A stretch of DNA of 64,000 nucleotides, taken from the NCBI RefSeq assembly GCF_025215495.1, contig NZ_CP104302.1, forward strand, positions 2,728,001 through 2,792,000. The letters are read 5' to 3'. The translations under genes and the position numbers were made by a program. This DNA comes from Mycolicibacterium brumae. Lineage in GTDB: Bacteria; Actinomycetota; Actinomycetes; Mycobacteriales; Mycobacteriaceae. Position 1 is the first letter of the stretch, and each line of letters begins with the position of its first letter. Under the pieces are notes generated by a model, which saw only the letters and a list, made by a program, of their open reading frames with translations, made no database searches and had not been told where the DNA came from. Of the stretch, positions 8,015 to 16,820 are shown piece by piece.

Positions 8015-8805
8015 GCGGCGCGCCGCCGTTGCTGCGGTCCGCGGTCGGCTATCAGGTGACCGGCGCGGCGCCCGGCACGCACCTCGGCATCCCGTCCCCG
8101 ACGGTCACCCTGGTCGTCGACCTGGGACCCGGTCTGGACCTGGAAGGCCCGGGTCTGGCCGGGCGCACCAGGTTCCGGGTGTGCCTGGGCGGTCTGCATC
8201 ACGAGCCCTACCGGATCGTGCACGACGGCTCTCAGATCGGCGTGCAACTCGAGCTCACCCCCGACGGGGTACGTTCGCTGTTCGGCCTGCCGGTCGCCGA
8301 ATTGTCCTCGCAGGCCGTCGAACTCGCGGATCTGGCGCCCGAGTTCTCCCGAGAGCTGATCGACCGGGTGTCGCTGGCGGCCGTCGCGGACCGGGCGTCG
8401 CAGGCGAGGCAGACCGTCGCACGACACCTCGGCCATGACGACGATCGGCGCCGCGGCGCCCAACCGGACGCCGCCGCGGCGTGGCGGCGCATCGTTGAGA
8501 CCGGCGGGCGGATCAGCGTCACCGAGCTGACCGAACGCTCCGGCTGGTCGACGCGCTACCTCACCACCCGGTTCACCGCCGAATACGGCATGGGCCCCAA
8601 ACAAGCCGCCCGCCTGGTGCGATTCGACGGCGCGCTGACCGCGCTGCGCGGCGGAGCGCCCGCCGCCGACGTGGCCGCCCGCCACGGCTACGCCGACCAG
8701 GCGCATCTGAGCCGCGACGTGCGTGCCTTCTTGGGCATGTCGCCGTCGGAGTTTCTCACCCAACTCGCCGGGGAATTCACTCCGGCAACCGCATCGGTGC
8801 GGTAG
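7987..8805 (+). CDS. AraC-family transcriptional regulator
   Basis: A 272-residue regulator. The N-terminal half is a sensor domain typical of DUF6597-type AraC proteins (PPLLRSAVGYQV... LGIPSPTVTLVVDL). The C-terminal half holds two HTH motifs: ISVTELTERSGWSTRYLTTR and a second in DVAARHGYADQAHLSRDVRA, then LGMSPSEFL. The likely start is GTG 7987, preceded by GAGGG at six bases and overlapping the VOC gene by 28 bases. It probably controls itself and the VOC gene in one transcript. Confidence 0.75.
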   Translation: MELWDVRRLSGAPPLLRSAVGYQVTGAAPGTHLGIPSPTVTLVVDLGPGLDLEGPGLAGRTRFRVCLGGLHHEPYRIVHDGSQIGVQLELTPDGVRSLFGLPVAELSSQAVELADLAPEFSRELIDRVSLAAVADRASQARQTVARHLGHDDDRRRGAQPDAAAAWRRIVETGGRISVTELTERSGWSTRYLTTRFTAEYGMGPKQAARLVRFDGALTALRGGAPAADVAARHGYADQAHLSRDVRAFLGMSPSEFLTQLAGEFTPATASVR

Positions 8806-8814
8806 GAAGCTCTG

Positions 8815-9117
8815 GTGAGCAACCACCACGTGAACCTGACCGCCGAAGAAGACTCGCTCGTCGCCCGGAGCCATCCCGAAGCCCTGGAGCGGATGGACTA
8901 CAGCCAGCTCAAGGAGCTGCAACGCGAGCTGCGGGCCGCGCGGGAGAAGAACGCCAGCCTGCTACGCCGCGAGGGCGCCGCGCGGGTGGAGGCCGAAGGC
9001 GCTCGCGGCGCCGCCGCGCCCGCGAACGAGAAGCGCAACGAGAAGCTCCGTGTGCTCGACGAGGCGCAGCACCGCGTGGATGACCGGGTCGAAGCCGTTC
9101 AAGGCTCCGAGGAGTAG
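8815..9117 (+). CDS. Small charged coiled-coil protein
   Basis: A 100-residue, very polar protein starting with GTG 8815, nine bases after the AraC gene. Residues 25-90 are rich in Glu, Arg and Ala with a heptad-like LKELQRELRAAREKNASLL, so a coiled coil is likely. No signal peptide or membrane helix. I recognise it as a conserved mycobacterial hypothetical only. It lies between a regulator and a terminator and is likely the last gene of that transcript. Confidence 0.55.
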   Translation: MSNHHVNLTAEEDSLVARSHPEALERMDYSQLKELQRELRAAREKNASLLRREGAARVEAEGARGAAAPANEKRNEKLRVLDEAQHRVDDRVEAVQGSEE

Positions 9118-9134
9118 TCCCAGCGAACGAGGAA

Positions 9135-9166
9135 GCGGGGCCGATCACCACGGTGATCGGCCCCGC
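9135..9166. terminator. Bidirectional hairpin terminator
   Basis: A 15-bp stem (GCGGGGCCGATCACC and its complement) with a tiny loop separates the coiled-coil protein gene from the convergent hydrolase gene. Confidence 0.7.
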
Positions 9167-9187
9167 TTCATCGTTTGGTTCGGGCGC

Positions 9188-9962
9188 TCAGCCCAGGTGC
9201 TTGCGGTAGAACGGCACCAGGTCCTCCAGCGCCTTCTTCGTCGGTCCGGGCTGTTCGTAGAGGTCGTAGTGCGAGGCGCCCTCGACGACGACGAGCTGCT
9301 TGTCCTTGGACGCCGCTCGGCCGTAGAGCTCCATGCTGAGGCGCTGCGAGGCGAATGCGCCGACCTTGTCGCCGATCACCACGCACAGCGGCTGGGTGAG
9401 GAACACCTCGACGCGGTCGTAGGCGTCCCAGTCGGCGAGGTTCGCCTGCGGGGCAAAATTGAAGCTGGTCTTGCCGCCCGGCTTCTGCCCGCGCGGGGTC
9501 TTGTAGTACTCGGCGGCCTCGACGATGTCGATATCGGTGACGCCGGCCTCCTTAGCGGCATCCGGCGACGGCGGCAACAGGTCATTGATCTGCTGCTCGG
9601 CCTGCCCACGGGCTTCGGCGGTGCGCTGCGCGGCGATGGCCTCCAGCATGCCCATCGGGTCATAATCGGAGAATCCTTCCCGCATCAACCGTCCGACGTT
9701 GCTGCCCACCACGGTGCCCAGCGCCTTGATCCGCCGGTCGATCTTGGTGGCCGCGACCGCGTACCCGGCGCCACCGCAAATGGCGAGCACACCGATCTTG
9801 TCGGCGTCCACGAACGGTTGCGTCACCAGATAGTCGATGACGAAGCTGAAGTCGCTCACCCGGAAACCGGCGTCCTCGACCTGTCGGGGATCCCCGCCGC
9901 TGTCGCCCTGGAAGGAGGCGTCGAACGCGGCCACCACGAATCCGGCCTCCGCCAGCGCCCAG
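9188..9962 (-). pseudogene. Alpha/beta hydrolase (dienelactone-hydrolase-like), N-terminus lost
   Basis: The remaining 258 codons encode most of an alpha/beta hydrolase: LAEAGFVVAAFDASFQGDSGG (start of the fold after the oxyanion strand), IGVLAICGGAGYAVAAT with Cys in the G-x-C-x-G nucleophile elbow, and a C-terminal SHYDLYEQP carrying the catalytic His. The usual 45-60 residues before LAEAGF (strand 1 and the HP.G oxyanion loop) are absent. At about 9962 the sequence runs directly into a truncated LLM gene on the other strand. The frame continues antisense through that gene, so no native start remains. It is likely inactive. Confidence 0.7.
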
Positions 9963-10826
9963 GACGCCGACCGGGCGGGTATCGACTTCTTCAGTATCGG
10001 CGACCACCCGGCGGCCGCGAACCGAGTCGACGCGTACGCGACGCTGGGGTTTCTGCTAGGCGCAACCTCCACCATCAGCGGCGCGGTGATCTGCACGAAC
10101 CTGTTCGCCCGACCGGCGCCGATGCTCGCCCGAACGGTCGCCGGCCTGTCCGCGCACTCCGGCGGCCGCGCGATCATGGCGTTCGGAGCCAACGGAACGC
10201 CGGCGGAACTCGACCCGTTCGGCCTGCCAATCCTGCGCCCGGGCGCGCGAATTCGTGCCGTGGAGGAGGCGATCCTCGTCGTGCGGGCGCTCACCGGCGG
10301 CGGCGATCCAGTCACCTTCGACGGAGAGTTTTACCAGCTCAACGACCTGGCGCCGGCTCCGGTCAGCACTCCGCCGATCTGGGTCGGTGTCGGTGGGCCG
10401 AAGGGGTTGGCCGTTGTCGGTCGCAACGCCGATGGCTGGATTCCCCCACACGCCGCCGACTGGCGAAGCGAGCTGGTGGCGTCGGGGCGACGGGTCATCG
10501 GGGAAGCCGCGTCGTCGGTGGACCGCCGCGCCGACGAAGTCGGGATCGTCTACCTGACCGCCGGCCCGGTGACCGCAGCCCCGGTCCCCACCGCGCAGAC
10601 TCGAGACAGCGAGGGCCGTTGGGCCGGCGGCGGAGTCGCCCAGTGGGTGGAGGAACTCACCTTCGCAGTGCTCGACGGCGGGGCCGTCGCGTTCAACTAC
10701 CTGGTGCGCCCCGGCGAAGCTCACGACGAGCGGTCCTTGCGCCGCTGGACCGACGAGGTGGTCCCCGCCGTCCGGGCAGCCGTCTCCCCGACGACGGCCG
10801 GGCGCCACAAGAACGCGAGGGTCTGA
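9955..10826 (+). pseudogene. LLM-class flavin-dependent oxidoreductase, N-terminus lost
   Basis: From about 9961 the frame reads DADRAGIDFFSIGDHP, which in complete luciferase-like monooxygenases is residue 30 or so, and then follows the family to PTTAGRHKNARV. GGRAIMAFGANGTPAELDPF and PIWVGVGGPKGLAVVGRNADGW are recognisable F420/FMN-site regions. The first strand and helix are missing. Upstream in-frame ATG codons lie inside the oppositely read hydrolase remnant and would add meaningless residues. Together with that remnant it marks a deletion or rearrangement junction. Confidence 0.7.
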
Positions 10827-10839
10827 CAACCAAATGAGA

Positions 10840-10872
10840 CGCGGGCCAGGGGGAAATCTCCCCTGGCCCGCG
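10840..10872. terminator. Hairpin terminator after nrdE
   Basis: A 13-bp stem (CGCGGGCCAGGGG and its complement) with a short AT-containing loop lies between the LLM remnant and the convergent nrdE stop. Confidence 0.75.
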
Positions 10873-10908
10873 AAATCTATTCTGACGCTGCACAATCCAC
10901 TTGCGTCA

Positions 10909-13077
10909 CTACAATTGACAGCTGACGCAATTCTCCACCTCAGTCCCCTCCAGTGCCATCTGGCGCAACCGGATGTAGTACAGCGTCTTGATGCCCTTGC
11001 GCCAGGCGTAAATCTGCGCCTTGTTGACGTCCCGGGTGGTGGCGGTGTCCTTGAAGAACAACGTCAGGCTCAGCCCCTGGTCCACGTGCTGGGTGGCCGC
11101 GGCATAGGTGTCGATGATCTTCTCGTAGCCGATCTCGTATGCGTCCTGGTAGTACTCCAGGTTGTCGTTGGTCAGATACGGCGCCGGGTAGTACACCCGG
11201 CCGATCTTGCCTTCCTTGCGGATCTCGATCTTGGACGCCACCGGGTGAATCGAGCTGGTGGAGTGGTTGATGTAGGAGATCGACCCGGTCGGCGGGACGG
11301 CCTGCAGGTTCTGGTTGTAGATGCCGTGCGCCCGCACCGACTCCTTCAACCGCTTCCAGTCATCCTGGGTCGGGATGTGAATCCCCGCGTCGGCGAAGAT
11401 CGTCGCCACCTTGTCGGTCGCCGGCTCCCACACCTGCTCGGTGTACTTGTCGAAGAACTCACCGGAGGCGTATTTGGACTCGTCGAACCCGGCGAAGCGG
11501 CGTCCGCGCTCGATGGCGATCTTGTTCGAGGCGCGCAGCGCGTGGAACAGCACCGTGTAGAAGTAGATGTTGGTGAAGTCCACACCCTCTTCGGAACCGT
11601 AGAAGATGCGCTCCCGGGCGAGGTAGCCGTGCAGGTTCATCTGCCCCAGGCCAATCGCGTGAGAGTCGTTGTTGCCCTTCTCGATCGAGGGCACCGAGGT
11701 GATGTGGGTCTGATCGCTGACCGCGGTCAGCGCCCGGATGGCCACCTCGATGGTCTGAGCGAAGTCCGGCGAGTCCATCGCCTTGGCGATGTTCAGCGAT
11801 CCCAGGTTGCACGAAATGTCCTTGCCCACATGGGCGTAGGTCAGATCCTCGTTGTAGATCGACGGCGTGGACACCTGCAGGATCTCCGAGCACAGGTTGG
11901 AGTGGGTGATCTTGCCGGCGATCGGGTTGGCGCGGTTCACGGTGTCCTCGTACATGATGTACGGGTAGCCGGACTCGAACTGCAGTTCCGCCAGGGTCTG
12001 GAAGAACTCGCGCGCCTTGATCTTGGTCTTGCGGATCCGCGCGTCGTTGACCATCTCGTGGTACTTCTCGGTCACCGAGATGTCGGCGAACGGCAGACCG
12101 TAGAACTTTTCCACGTCGTACGGCGAGAACAGGTACATGTCCTCGTTGTTCTTGGCCAGCTCGAAGGTGATATCCGGGATCACCACGCCCAGGCTCAGCG
12201 TCTTGATCCGGATCTTCTCGTCGGCGTTCTCCCGCTTGGTGTCCAGGAACCGGTAGATGTCCGGGTGATGGGCATGCAGGTAGACCGCGCCGGCGCCCTG
12301 ACGCGCGCCGAGCTGGTTGGCGTAGGAGAACGAATCCTCCAGCAGCTTCATGATCGGGATGACGCCCGAGCTCTGGTTCTCGATGTTCTTGATCGGCGCG
12401 CCGTGCTCACGAATGTTGGACAGCAGCAACGCGACTCCGCCGCCGCGCTTGGACAGCTGCAGGGCGGAGTTGATCGAGCGGCCGATCGACTCCATGTTGT
12501 CCTCGATGCGCAGCAGGAAGCAGCTCACCGGCTCACCGCGCTGCTTCTTGCCCGAGTTGAGGAACGTCGGGGTGGCCGGCTGGAAGCGGCCGTCGATGAT
12601 CTCGTCGACCAGCCGCTCGGCCAGCGTGGTGTCGCCGGCGGCCAGGGTCAGCGCCACCATCACCACGCGGTCTTCGAAGCGCTCCAGGTAGCGCTTTCCG
12701 TCGAAGGTCTTCAGCGTGTAGGAGGTGTAGTACTTGAACGCGCCGAGGAACGTCGGGAAGCGGAACTTCTTGGCGTAGGCCCGGTCCAGCAGCGTCTTGA
12801 CGAAGTTGCGGCTGTACTGGTCGAGCACCTCGCGCTCGTAGTAATCCTTCTGGATCAGGTAGTCGAGCTTCTCGTCCTGATTGTGGAAGAACACGGTGTT
12901 CTGGTTGACGTGCTGCAGGAAGTACTCCCGAGCGGCCAGCACGTCCTTGTCGAACTGAATCTTGCCGTCGGCGTCGTACAGATTCAGCATCGCGTTGAGC
13001 GCGTGGTAGTCGGTCTCCCCCGGCAGCGCATGAACGCTGTTGGTTACCGGCTCTGCAGCTGTGACGGTTGGTGGCAC
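10909..13077 (-). CDS. nrdE: Ribonucleotide reductase class Ib, large subunit NrdE
   Basis: Predicted 722-residue catalytic subunit that reduces ribonucleoside diphosphates in the cytosol with the NrdF radical subunit. Key features seen: the substrate-site [20 protein letters not shown] with the first redox Cys, NLCSEI carrying active-site Asn/Cys/Glu, the second redox Cys in [29 protein letters not shown], the Tyr pair in TLYYIRL, and the C-terminal shuttle pair CVSC. It lacks the ATP cone, as class Ib enzymes do. The GTG start at 13077 overlaps the end of nrdI by 34 bases. The frame continues upstream, but only inside nrdI. nrdF is not in the window. Confidence 0.95.
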   Translation of the reverse strand: MPPTVTAAEPVTNSVHALPGETDYHALNAMLNLYDADGKIQFDKDVLAAREYFLQHVNQNTVFFHNQDEKLDYLIQKDYYEREVLDQYSRNFVKTLLDRAYAKKFRFPTFLGAFKYYTSYTLKTFDGKRYLERFEDRVVMVALTLAAGDTTLAERLVDEIIDGRFQPATPTFLNSGKKQRGEPVSCFLLRIEDNMESIGRSINSALQLSKRGGGVALLLSNIREHGAPIKNIENQSSGVIPIMKLLEDSFSYANQLGARQGAGAVYLHAHHPDIYRFLDTKRENADEKIRIKTLSLGVVIPDITFELAKNNEDMYLFSPYDVEKFYGLPFADISVTEKYHEMVNDARIRKTKIKAREFFQTLAELQFESGYPYIMYEDTVNRANPIAGKITHSNLCSEILQVSTPSIYNEDLTYAHVGKDISCNLGSLNIAKAMDSPDFAQTIEVAIRALTAVSDQTHITSVPSIEKGNNDSHAIGLGQMNLHGYLARERIFYGSEEGVDFTNIYFYTVLFHALRASNKIAIERGRRFAGFDESKYASGEFFDKYTEQVWEPATDKVATIFADAGIHIPTQDDWKRLKESVRAHGIYNQNLQAVPPTGSISYINHSTSSIHPVASKIEIRKEGKIGRVYYPAPYLTNDNLEYYQDAYEIGYEKIIDTYAAATQHVDQGLSLTLFFKDTATTRDVNKAQIYAWRKGIKTLYYIRLRQMALEGTEVENCVSCQL

Positions 13078-13499
13078 GCCTGTTCCTTCCAGAAGTTCTC
13101 GAGTCCCTCCCGGACGGCGAAGACGTCGTCGGTGGTTCCCATGAGTTCGAAGCGGTAGAGATAGGGGACGCCGCACTTGCGGGCGACGACGTCGCCGGCA
13201 TAGCCGAACTCGGCCCCGAAGTTGGTGTTGCCCGCGGCGATCACGCCGCGCAACAACGACCGGTTGTGCTCATTGTTCAGAAATGCGATGACCTGCTTGG
13301 GGACGTATCCCCCGGCGTCGGGATCCGGGCCGTTGGCCCGGCCGCCGCCGTAGGTCGGCAGGATGAGGACGTAGGGCTCGGTGATGAGACCGTCCTCGAT
13401 TCGCCCGCGCACCGGGATCCGGGTGGCCGGCAAACCCAGCTTCTGGACGAAGCGGTGGGTGTTCTCCGACACGCTGGAGAAGTAGACGATCTGCGTCAT
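13044..13499 (-). CDS. nrdI: NrdI flavodoxin-like activator
   Basis: A 151-residue flavodoxin-like protein that supplies the oxidant to assemble the manganese-tyrosyl radical of NrdF. It starts [20 protein letters not shown] (phosphate loop for FMN), has [13 protein letters not shown] and the conserved [10 protein letters not shown] loop over the flavin. The ATG at 13499 has an upstream GGGGAG. It is the middle gene of nrdH-nrdI-nrdE and overlaps nrdE. Confidence 0.95.
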   Translation of the reverse strand: MTQIVYFSSVSENTHRFVQKLGLPATRIPVRGRIEDGLITEPYVLILPTYGGGRANGPDPDAGGYVPKQVIAFLNNEHNRSLLRGVIAAGNTNFGAEFGYAGDVVARKCGVPYLYRFELMGTTDDVFAVREGLENFWKEQACHQPSQLQSR

Positions 13500-13557
13500 G
13501 ACGCTCCCCTTCCCCCCGGATTGATCGACGGCGCGCAGTCGGCTCGCGCCGCGGCGG

Positions 13558-13812
13558 CTAGGCCGTCGCGACCGCCGCGGTGGCACCCAGAGCCTTGATC
13601 CGGTCCGGGCGGAAGCCCGACCAGTGCTCGCTGCCGGCAACCACGACCGGCGCCTGCAGGTAGCCCAGCGCCATCACGTAGTCACGGGCCTCGGTGTCGA
13701 CGGTGATGTCGACGATTTCGTAGGCCACGCCCTGCTTGTCCAGCGCCTTGTAGGTCGCGTTGCACTGCACGCACGCGGGCTTGGTGTACACGGTGATCGA
13801 CGACTGGCTCAT
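13558..13812 (-). CDS. nrdH: NrdH glutaredoxin-like electron donor
   Basis: An 84-residue NrdH-redoxin: [19 protein letters not shown] contains the CVQC redox pair, followed by the family WSGFRPDRI stretch near the end that determines thioredoxin-reductase dependence. It reduces the C-terminal Cys pair of NrdE. The ATG at 13812 is preceded by GAGGGGAG. First gene of the nrdHIE operon; a 58-base gap separates it from nrdI. Confidence 0.95.
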   Translation of the reverse strand: MSQSSITVYTKPACVQCNATYKALDKQGVAYEIVDITVDTEARDYVMALGYLQAPVVVAGSEHWSGFRPDRIKALGATAAVATA

Positions 13813-14003
13813 AACTGGCAGGCTCCCCTCAGCGAAATTCTTACGGACTGGGTTTGCGGTCCGGCGCTGCCGCCCTCCCGCGTACCTCCCGGCCGTCGAA
13901 TCCCCTGGTGATCGGGCCGCTGACCCCGGATTCCCCGGTGGACGGAGACTCGGTTTCAACCGGCTTGATCATGCTGGACACTTGTGGCCTGTTGGTGCCT
14001 CAG

Positions 14004-14019
14004 ACACTACACCTAGTGG
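14004..14019 (-). promoter_or_regulatory. Probable NrdR box upstream of nrdH
   Basis: ACACTACACCTAGTGG is close to the 16-base NrdR-box consensus (ACACTATATCTAGTGT-like) and lies about 190 bases ahead of nrdH. The usual second box about 31 bases away would fall near 13973-13988, where only a weak GGACACTTGTGG-like match is seen. NrdR represses ribonucleotide reductase genes with bound ATP/dATP. Confidence 0.55.
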
Positions 14020-14090
14020 CCGACAATGCGAAGAGGTACAAGATGTTCTGAACAACATTCGTGAAATTCCCAGGTCGTAACCACCTCTCC

Positions 14091-14151
14091 GGGCGTTTCA
14101 TCGGCGTGTCGCAGGTCACAACACGCCGATGACGGTGCTCACCGAACGCCC
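14091..14151. other. Nested hairpin between nrdH and the FMN reductase gene
   Basis: An 11-bp perfect stem, CATCGGCGTGT at 14099-14109 with its complement at 14121-14131, is surrounded by a second pairing GGGCGTT (14091-14097) with AACGCCC (14145-14151). It is unusually large for a terminator and lies in a 410-base gap that holds no gene. It may end transcription from the reductase side or be part of a regulatory leader. Confidence 0.4.
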
Positions 14152-14182
14152 GCACCCCTATGTCTAGCAGCGACCACCGACA

Positions 14183-14213
14183 GGGCGTCCGCGCGACAAC
14201 CACACGGACGCCC
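14183..14213 (-). terminator. Hairpin terminator after the FMN reductase gene
   Basis: GGGCGTCCG at 14183-14191 pairs perfectly with CGGACGCCC at 14205-14213, ten bases beyond the stop codon of the reductase. Confidence 0.6.
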
Positions 14214-14222
14214 CCTGTCCGG

Positions 14223-14768
14223 TTACAGCAAACCGGCCAACTGCGCGACGGCGTCGCGAACCGCGGCGGCGGTCTCGGCGTTCTCGCGCGGGTGGCGGCC
14301 GTCCAGGGCCGACAGTGGCTGCGACAGCTTCACCTCGTCGACCACCCGGGCGCCGGCGATGCCGAGCGATTTGCGGGCGTCGTCGTGCGCCCAAACCCCG
14401 CCGAAGCGTCCAGCCGCCGCGCCGATCACGGCGACCGGCTTGTCACTGAGCACACTGTCGCCGTACGGCCGAGACAGCCAGTCGATGGCGTTCTTCACCA
14501 CCGCGGGCAGGCCACCGTTGTATTCGGGAGTGACGATCAACACCGCGTCGGCGGCGCCGACCGCCGCGCGCAGCCGCACGGCGGCCTCCGGGCGCGCGGC
14601 CTCGACGTCGAGATCCTCGTTGTAGAACGGCACCGCGTCCAAGCCGCCCAGATAGATCTCGGCGTCGACCCCGTCCGGCGCCGACGCCACGGCGAGCTCT
14701 GCCAGCTTGAGGTTGACCGAGTCCGCGCGCAGGCTGCCCAGCAGGATCAGGATCCGGGTGTTCGACAT
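14223..14768 (-). CDS. NADPH-dependent FMN reductase
   Basis: A 181-residue flavodoxin-fold oxidoreductase: ILLGSLRADSVNLKLAEL is the FMN phosphate loop (GS.R..S.N) and VTPEYNGGLPAVVKNAIDWL the signature TPEYN.G.P..LKNAIDW. Such proteins reduce FMN, quinones or chromate with NADPH in the cytosol. ATG 14768 follows GAAGGAG. It is divergent from a TetR gene with a perfect palindrome between them, matching the Rv3054c-Rv3055 arrangement. Likely repressed by that TetR. Confidence 0.85.
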   Translation of the reverse strand: MSNTRILILLGSLRADSVNLKLAELAVASAPDGVDAEIYLGGLDAVPFYNEDLDVEAARPEAAVRLRAAVGAADAVLIVTPEYNGGLPAVVKNAIDWLSRPYGDSVLSDKPVAVIGAAAGRFGGVWAHDDARKSLGIAGARVVDEVKLSQPLSALDGRHPRENAETAAAVRDAVAQLAGLL

Positions 14769-14827
14769 GGTTGTGCTCCTTCATGAAAGTTCGATGCCCG
14801 GGCCGTTCCCGGTAGTCAGCCATAGCT

Positions 14828-14847
14828 AACCGGACTTTAGTCCGGTT
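14828..14847. promoter_or_regulatory. Perfect palindrome, likely TetR operator
   Basis: AACCGGACT and AGTCCGGTT form a perfect 9+9 palindrome around TT, centred in the divergent promoter gap between the FMN reductase and TetR genes. Size, symmetry and place fit the operator of the adjacent TetR protein. Confidence 0.7.
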
Positions 14848-14875
14848 TATTCCGCCTTGGTTTAAACTCGCCATC

Positions 14876-15439
14876 ATGGCCCCCGAACGCGCCGACGCCG
14901 CGCGCAACCGCGCGCGCGTGCTCGACGCCGCACGTCGACTGGTCTCCGCACACGGGCCCGGTCAGGTCTCGATGGACCAGGTCGCCGCGGCGGCCGGCGT
15001 CGGCAAGGGGACCTTGTTCCGCCGGTTCGGCAGCCGCGCGGACCTGATGGCGGCGCTGCTCGACGACGAGGAGCGCCTCAGCCAGCGGGCGTTTCTGTTC
15101 GGCGATCCGCCGCTAGGACCCGGGGCGCCGCCGCTGGAACGGCTACGAGCCTTTGGCGAGCATCGGATCCGGTACGCCCACCGCCACCACGCGTTGCTGA
15201 TCGCCGCCGGCCGCGCCGCGCCACACCACCGTCAATCCCCGCCGGAGACCGTGATCCGCGCGCACGTGCGGATCCTGCTGGCCGCCGCCGGCAGCTCCGG
15301 CGACCTCGACGCACAGGCCGACGCGCTCACCGCGCTGCTCAACCCGGAGTACGTCGAAGCGCTATGCCACGAAGGCCGCGACGAGGACCACCAGATCCGC
15401 GCCTGGGCATCGCTGGCCGCCAAGTTGTGCGGCCACTGA
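14876..15439 (+). CDS. TetR-family regulator
   Basis: A 187-residue TetR repressor. The HTH is VSMDQVAAAAGVGKGTLFRRFGSRADLMAAL at residues 32-62 (only family-typical positions noted: helix 3 ends GTLFRRF). The ligand domain is helical and short, with an unusual His-rich RYAHRHHALL segment. It is divergent from an FMN reductase gene and probably binds the palindrome in the gap, controlling both. Effector unknown; quinone or redox stress is an inference from the neighbour. Confidence 0.85.
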   Translation: MAPERADAARNRARVLDAARRLVSAHGPGQVSMDQVAAAAGVGKGTLFRRFGSRADLMAALLDDEERLSQRAFLFGDPPLGPGAPPLERLRAFGEHRIRYAHRHHALLIAAGRAAPHHRQSPPETVIRAHVRILLAAAGSSGDLDAQADALTALLNPEYVEALCHEGRDEDHQIRAWASLAAKLCGH

Positions 15440-15481
15440 CCGCAACGCACAGCAACCTGTCAGATCGCAGGGCTAGAGTTT

Positions 15482-15492
15482 GTTTGATAAAC
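15482..15492. promoter_or_regulatory. AT-rich promoter region with small palindrome
   Basis: GTTTGATAAAC, a 4+3+4 palindrome, sits in an unusually AT-rich leader 45 bases before the MFS start. The strong AGAGAGGGG ribosome site that follows suggests a separate promoter for that gene. Confidence 0.35.
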
Positions 15493-15536
15493 TACATAAC
15501 ATTACTTATAGAGATAGATAGAGAGGGGTTCCCCCG

Positions 15537-16748
15537 ATGTGGCGTCAACCCAAGGCGGTGTGGGCCGTGGCTTTCGCATCCGTCGTCGCATTCATGGGCA
15601 TCGGCCTCGTTGACCCGATCCTGAAACCAATCGCCGACAATCTCGACGCGTCCCCGTCGCAGGTCTCGCTGCTGTTCACCAGCTACATGGTGGTGATGGG
15701 CGTGTCGATGCTCATCACCGGCGCAATCGCCAGCCGCATCGGCGCCAAGAAGACCCTGCTGCTCGGCCTGGTCATCATCATCATCGGCGCCGGTCTGGCC
15801 GGCATGTCCAGCACTGTCACCGAGATCGTCGGCTGGCGCGCGGTCTGGGGCCTGGGCAACGCGCTGTTCGTCGCGACCGCCCTGGCCACCATCGTCACCG
15901 CGGCCCGCGGTTCGGTCGGCCAGGCGGTCATCCTCTACGAGGCCGCGCTCGGTCTGGGCATCGCGGTCGGCCCACTGGTCGGCGGCGTGCTCGGCTCGAT
16001 CTCCTGGCGCGGACCGTTCTTCGGGGTCTCTGCCCTGATGGCCGTCGCCGTCGTCGTCACCGCACTGCTGCTGCCGAGCACTCCTCCGGCGCCCAAGACC
16101 ACCTCGGTGCTGGACCCGATTCGGGCGCTGCGCCACCGCGGCCTGTTCGGCGTCTCGATGACTGCGCTGCTGTACAACTTCGGCTTCTTCACGCTGCTCG
16201 CCTTCACCCCGTTCCCGCTGGACATGGACGCCCATCAGATCGGGCTGATCTTCTTCGGCTGGGGCCTCGCGCTGGCCTTCACCTCGGTGGTGGCGGCGCC
16301 CCGGTTGCAGCGTCGGTTCGGCACGCTGCCGACTCTGCTGGTCAACCTGCTGCTGATGAGCGCGACGCTGGCGGTGATGGCCGTGGCGACCGATCACAAG
16401 GCCGTGCTGGCGGGCTGCGTCGTCGTCGCGGGCCTGTTCATCGGCGTCAACAACACCCTGGTCACCGAGACGGTGATGAAGGCCGCACCGGTCGAGCGTG
16501 GAGTGGCCTCGGCCGCCTACAGCTTCGTCCGGTTCGGCGGCGCGGCGCTCGCGCCCTGGCTCGCGGGCTTCCTGGGCGAGCGGTTCAACATGCACCTGCC
16601 GTTCTGGGTCGGCGCCGCGGCGGTGCTGCTCGGCGCGATCGTGCTGGCCGCCAGCCGCAGTCATCTCGCCGGTATCGACGATCCCGAGGATCCGCTGGAG
16701 GAACTCGAGGAGCAGGCCGAGGCGATCACCGTCGGCAACGACAGCTGA
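15537..16748 (+). CDS. MFS drug/metabolite exporter
   Basis: A 403-residue, 12-helix transporter of the major facilitator superfamily. It begins AVWAVAFASVVAFMGIGLVDPIL and shows the A-motif-like GAIASRIGAKKTLLLG after helix 2 and the antiporter C-motif region in helix 5 (LGIAVGPLVGGVLG). The tail is acidic (DDPEDPLEELEEQAEA). This is the drug:H+ antiporter type; the substrate is unknown. AGAGAGGGG precedes ATG 15537. It follows the TetR gene on the same strand, so that regulator may also act here. Confidence 0.8.
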   Translation: MWRQPKAVWAVAFASVVAFMGIGLVDPILKPIADNLDASPSQVSLLFTSYMVVMGVSMLITGAIASRIGAKKTLLLGLVIIIIGAGLAGMSSTVTEIVGWRAVWGLGNALFVATALATIVTAARGSVGQAVILYEAALGLGIAVGPLVGGVLGSISWRGPFFGVSALMAVAVVVTALLLPSTPPAPKTTSVLDPIRALRHRGLFGVSMTALLYNFGFFTLLAFTPFPLDMDAHQIGLIFFGWGLALAFTSVVAAPRLQRRFGTLPTLLVNLLLMSATLAVMAVATDHKAVLAGCVVVAGLFIGVNNTLVTETVMKAAPVERGVASAAYSFVRFGGAALAPWLAGFLGERFNMHLPFWVGAAAVLLGAIVLAASRSHLAGIDDPEDPLEELEEQAEAITVGNDS

Positions 16749-16820
16749 GACGTCCAGCGGATATCCGGGCGACCAGCGCCATTCATCGCCCCGACACCCG
16801 CTGTGGCTAGCGTCGCGGTT

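Noticed and set aside
10834..13158. 774-codon open frame on the plus strand
   Set aside because: It is antisense to nrdE and results from GC-rich codon bias; no protein-family features.
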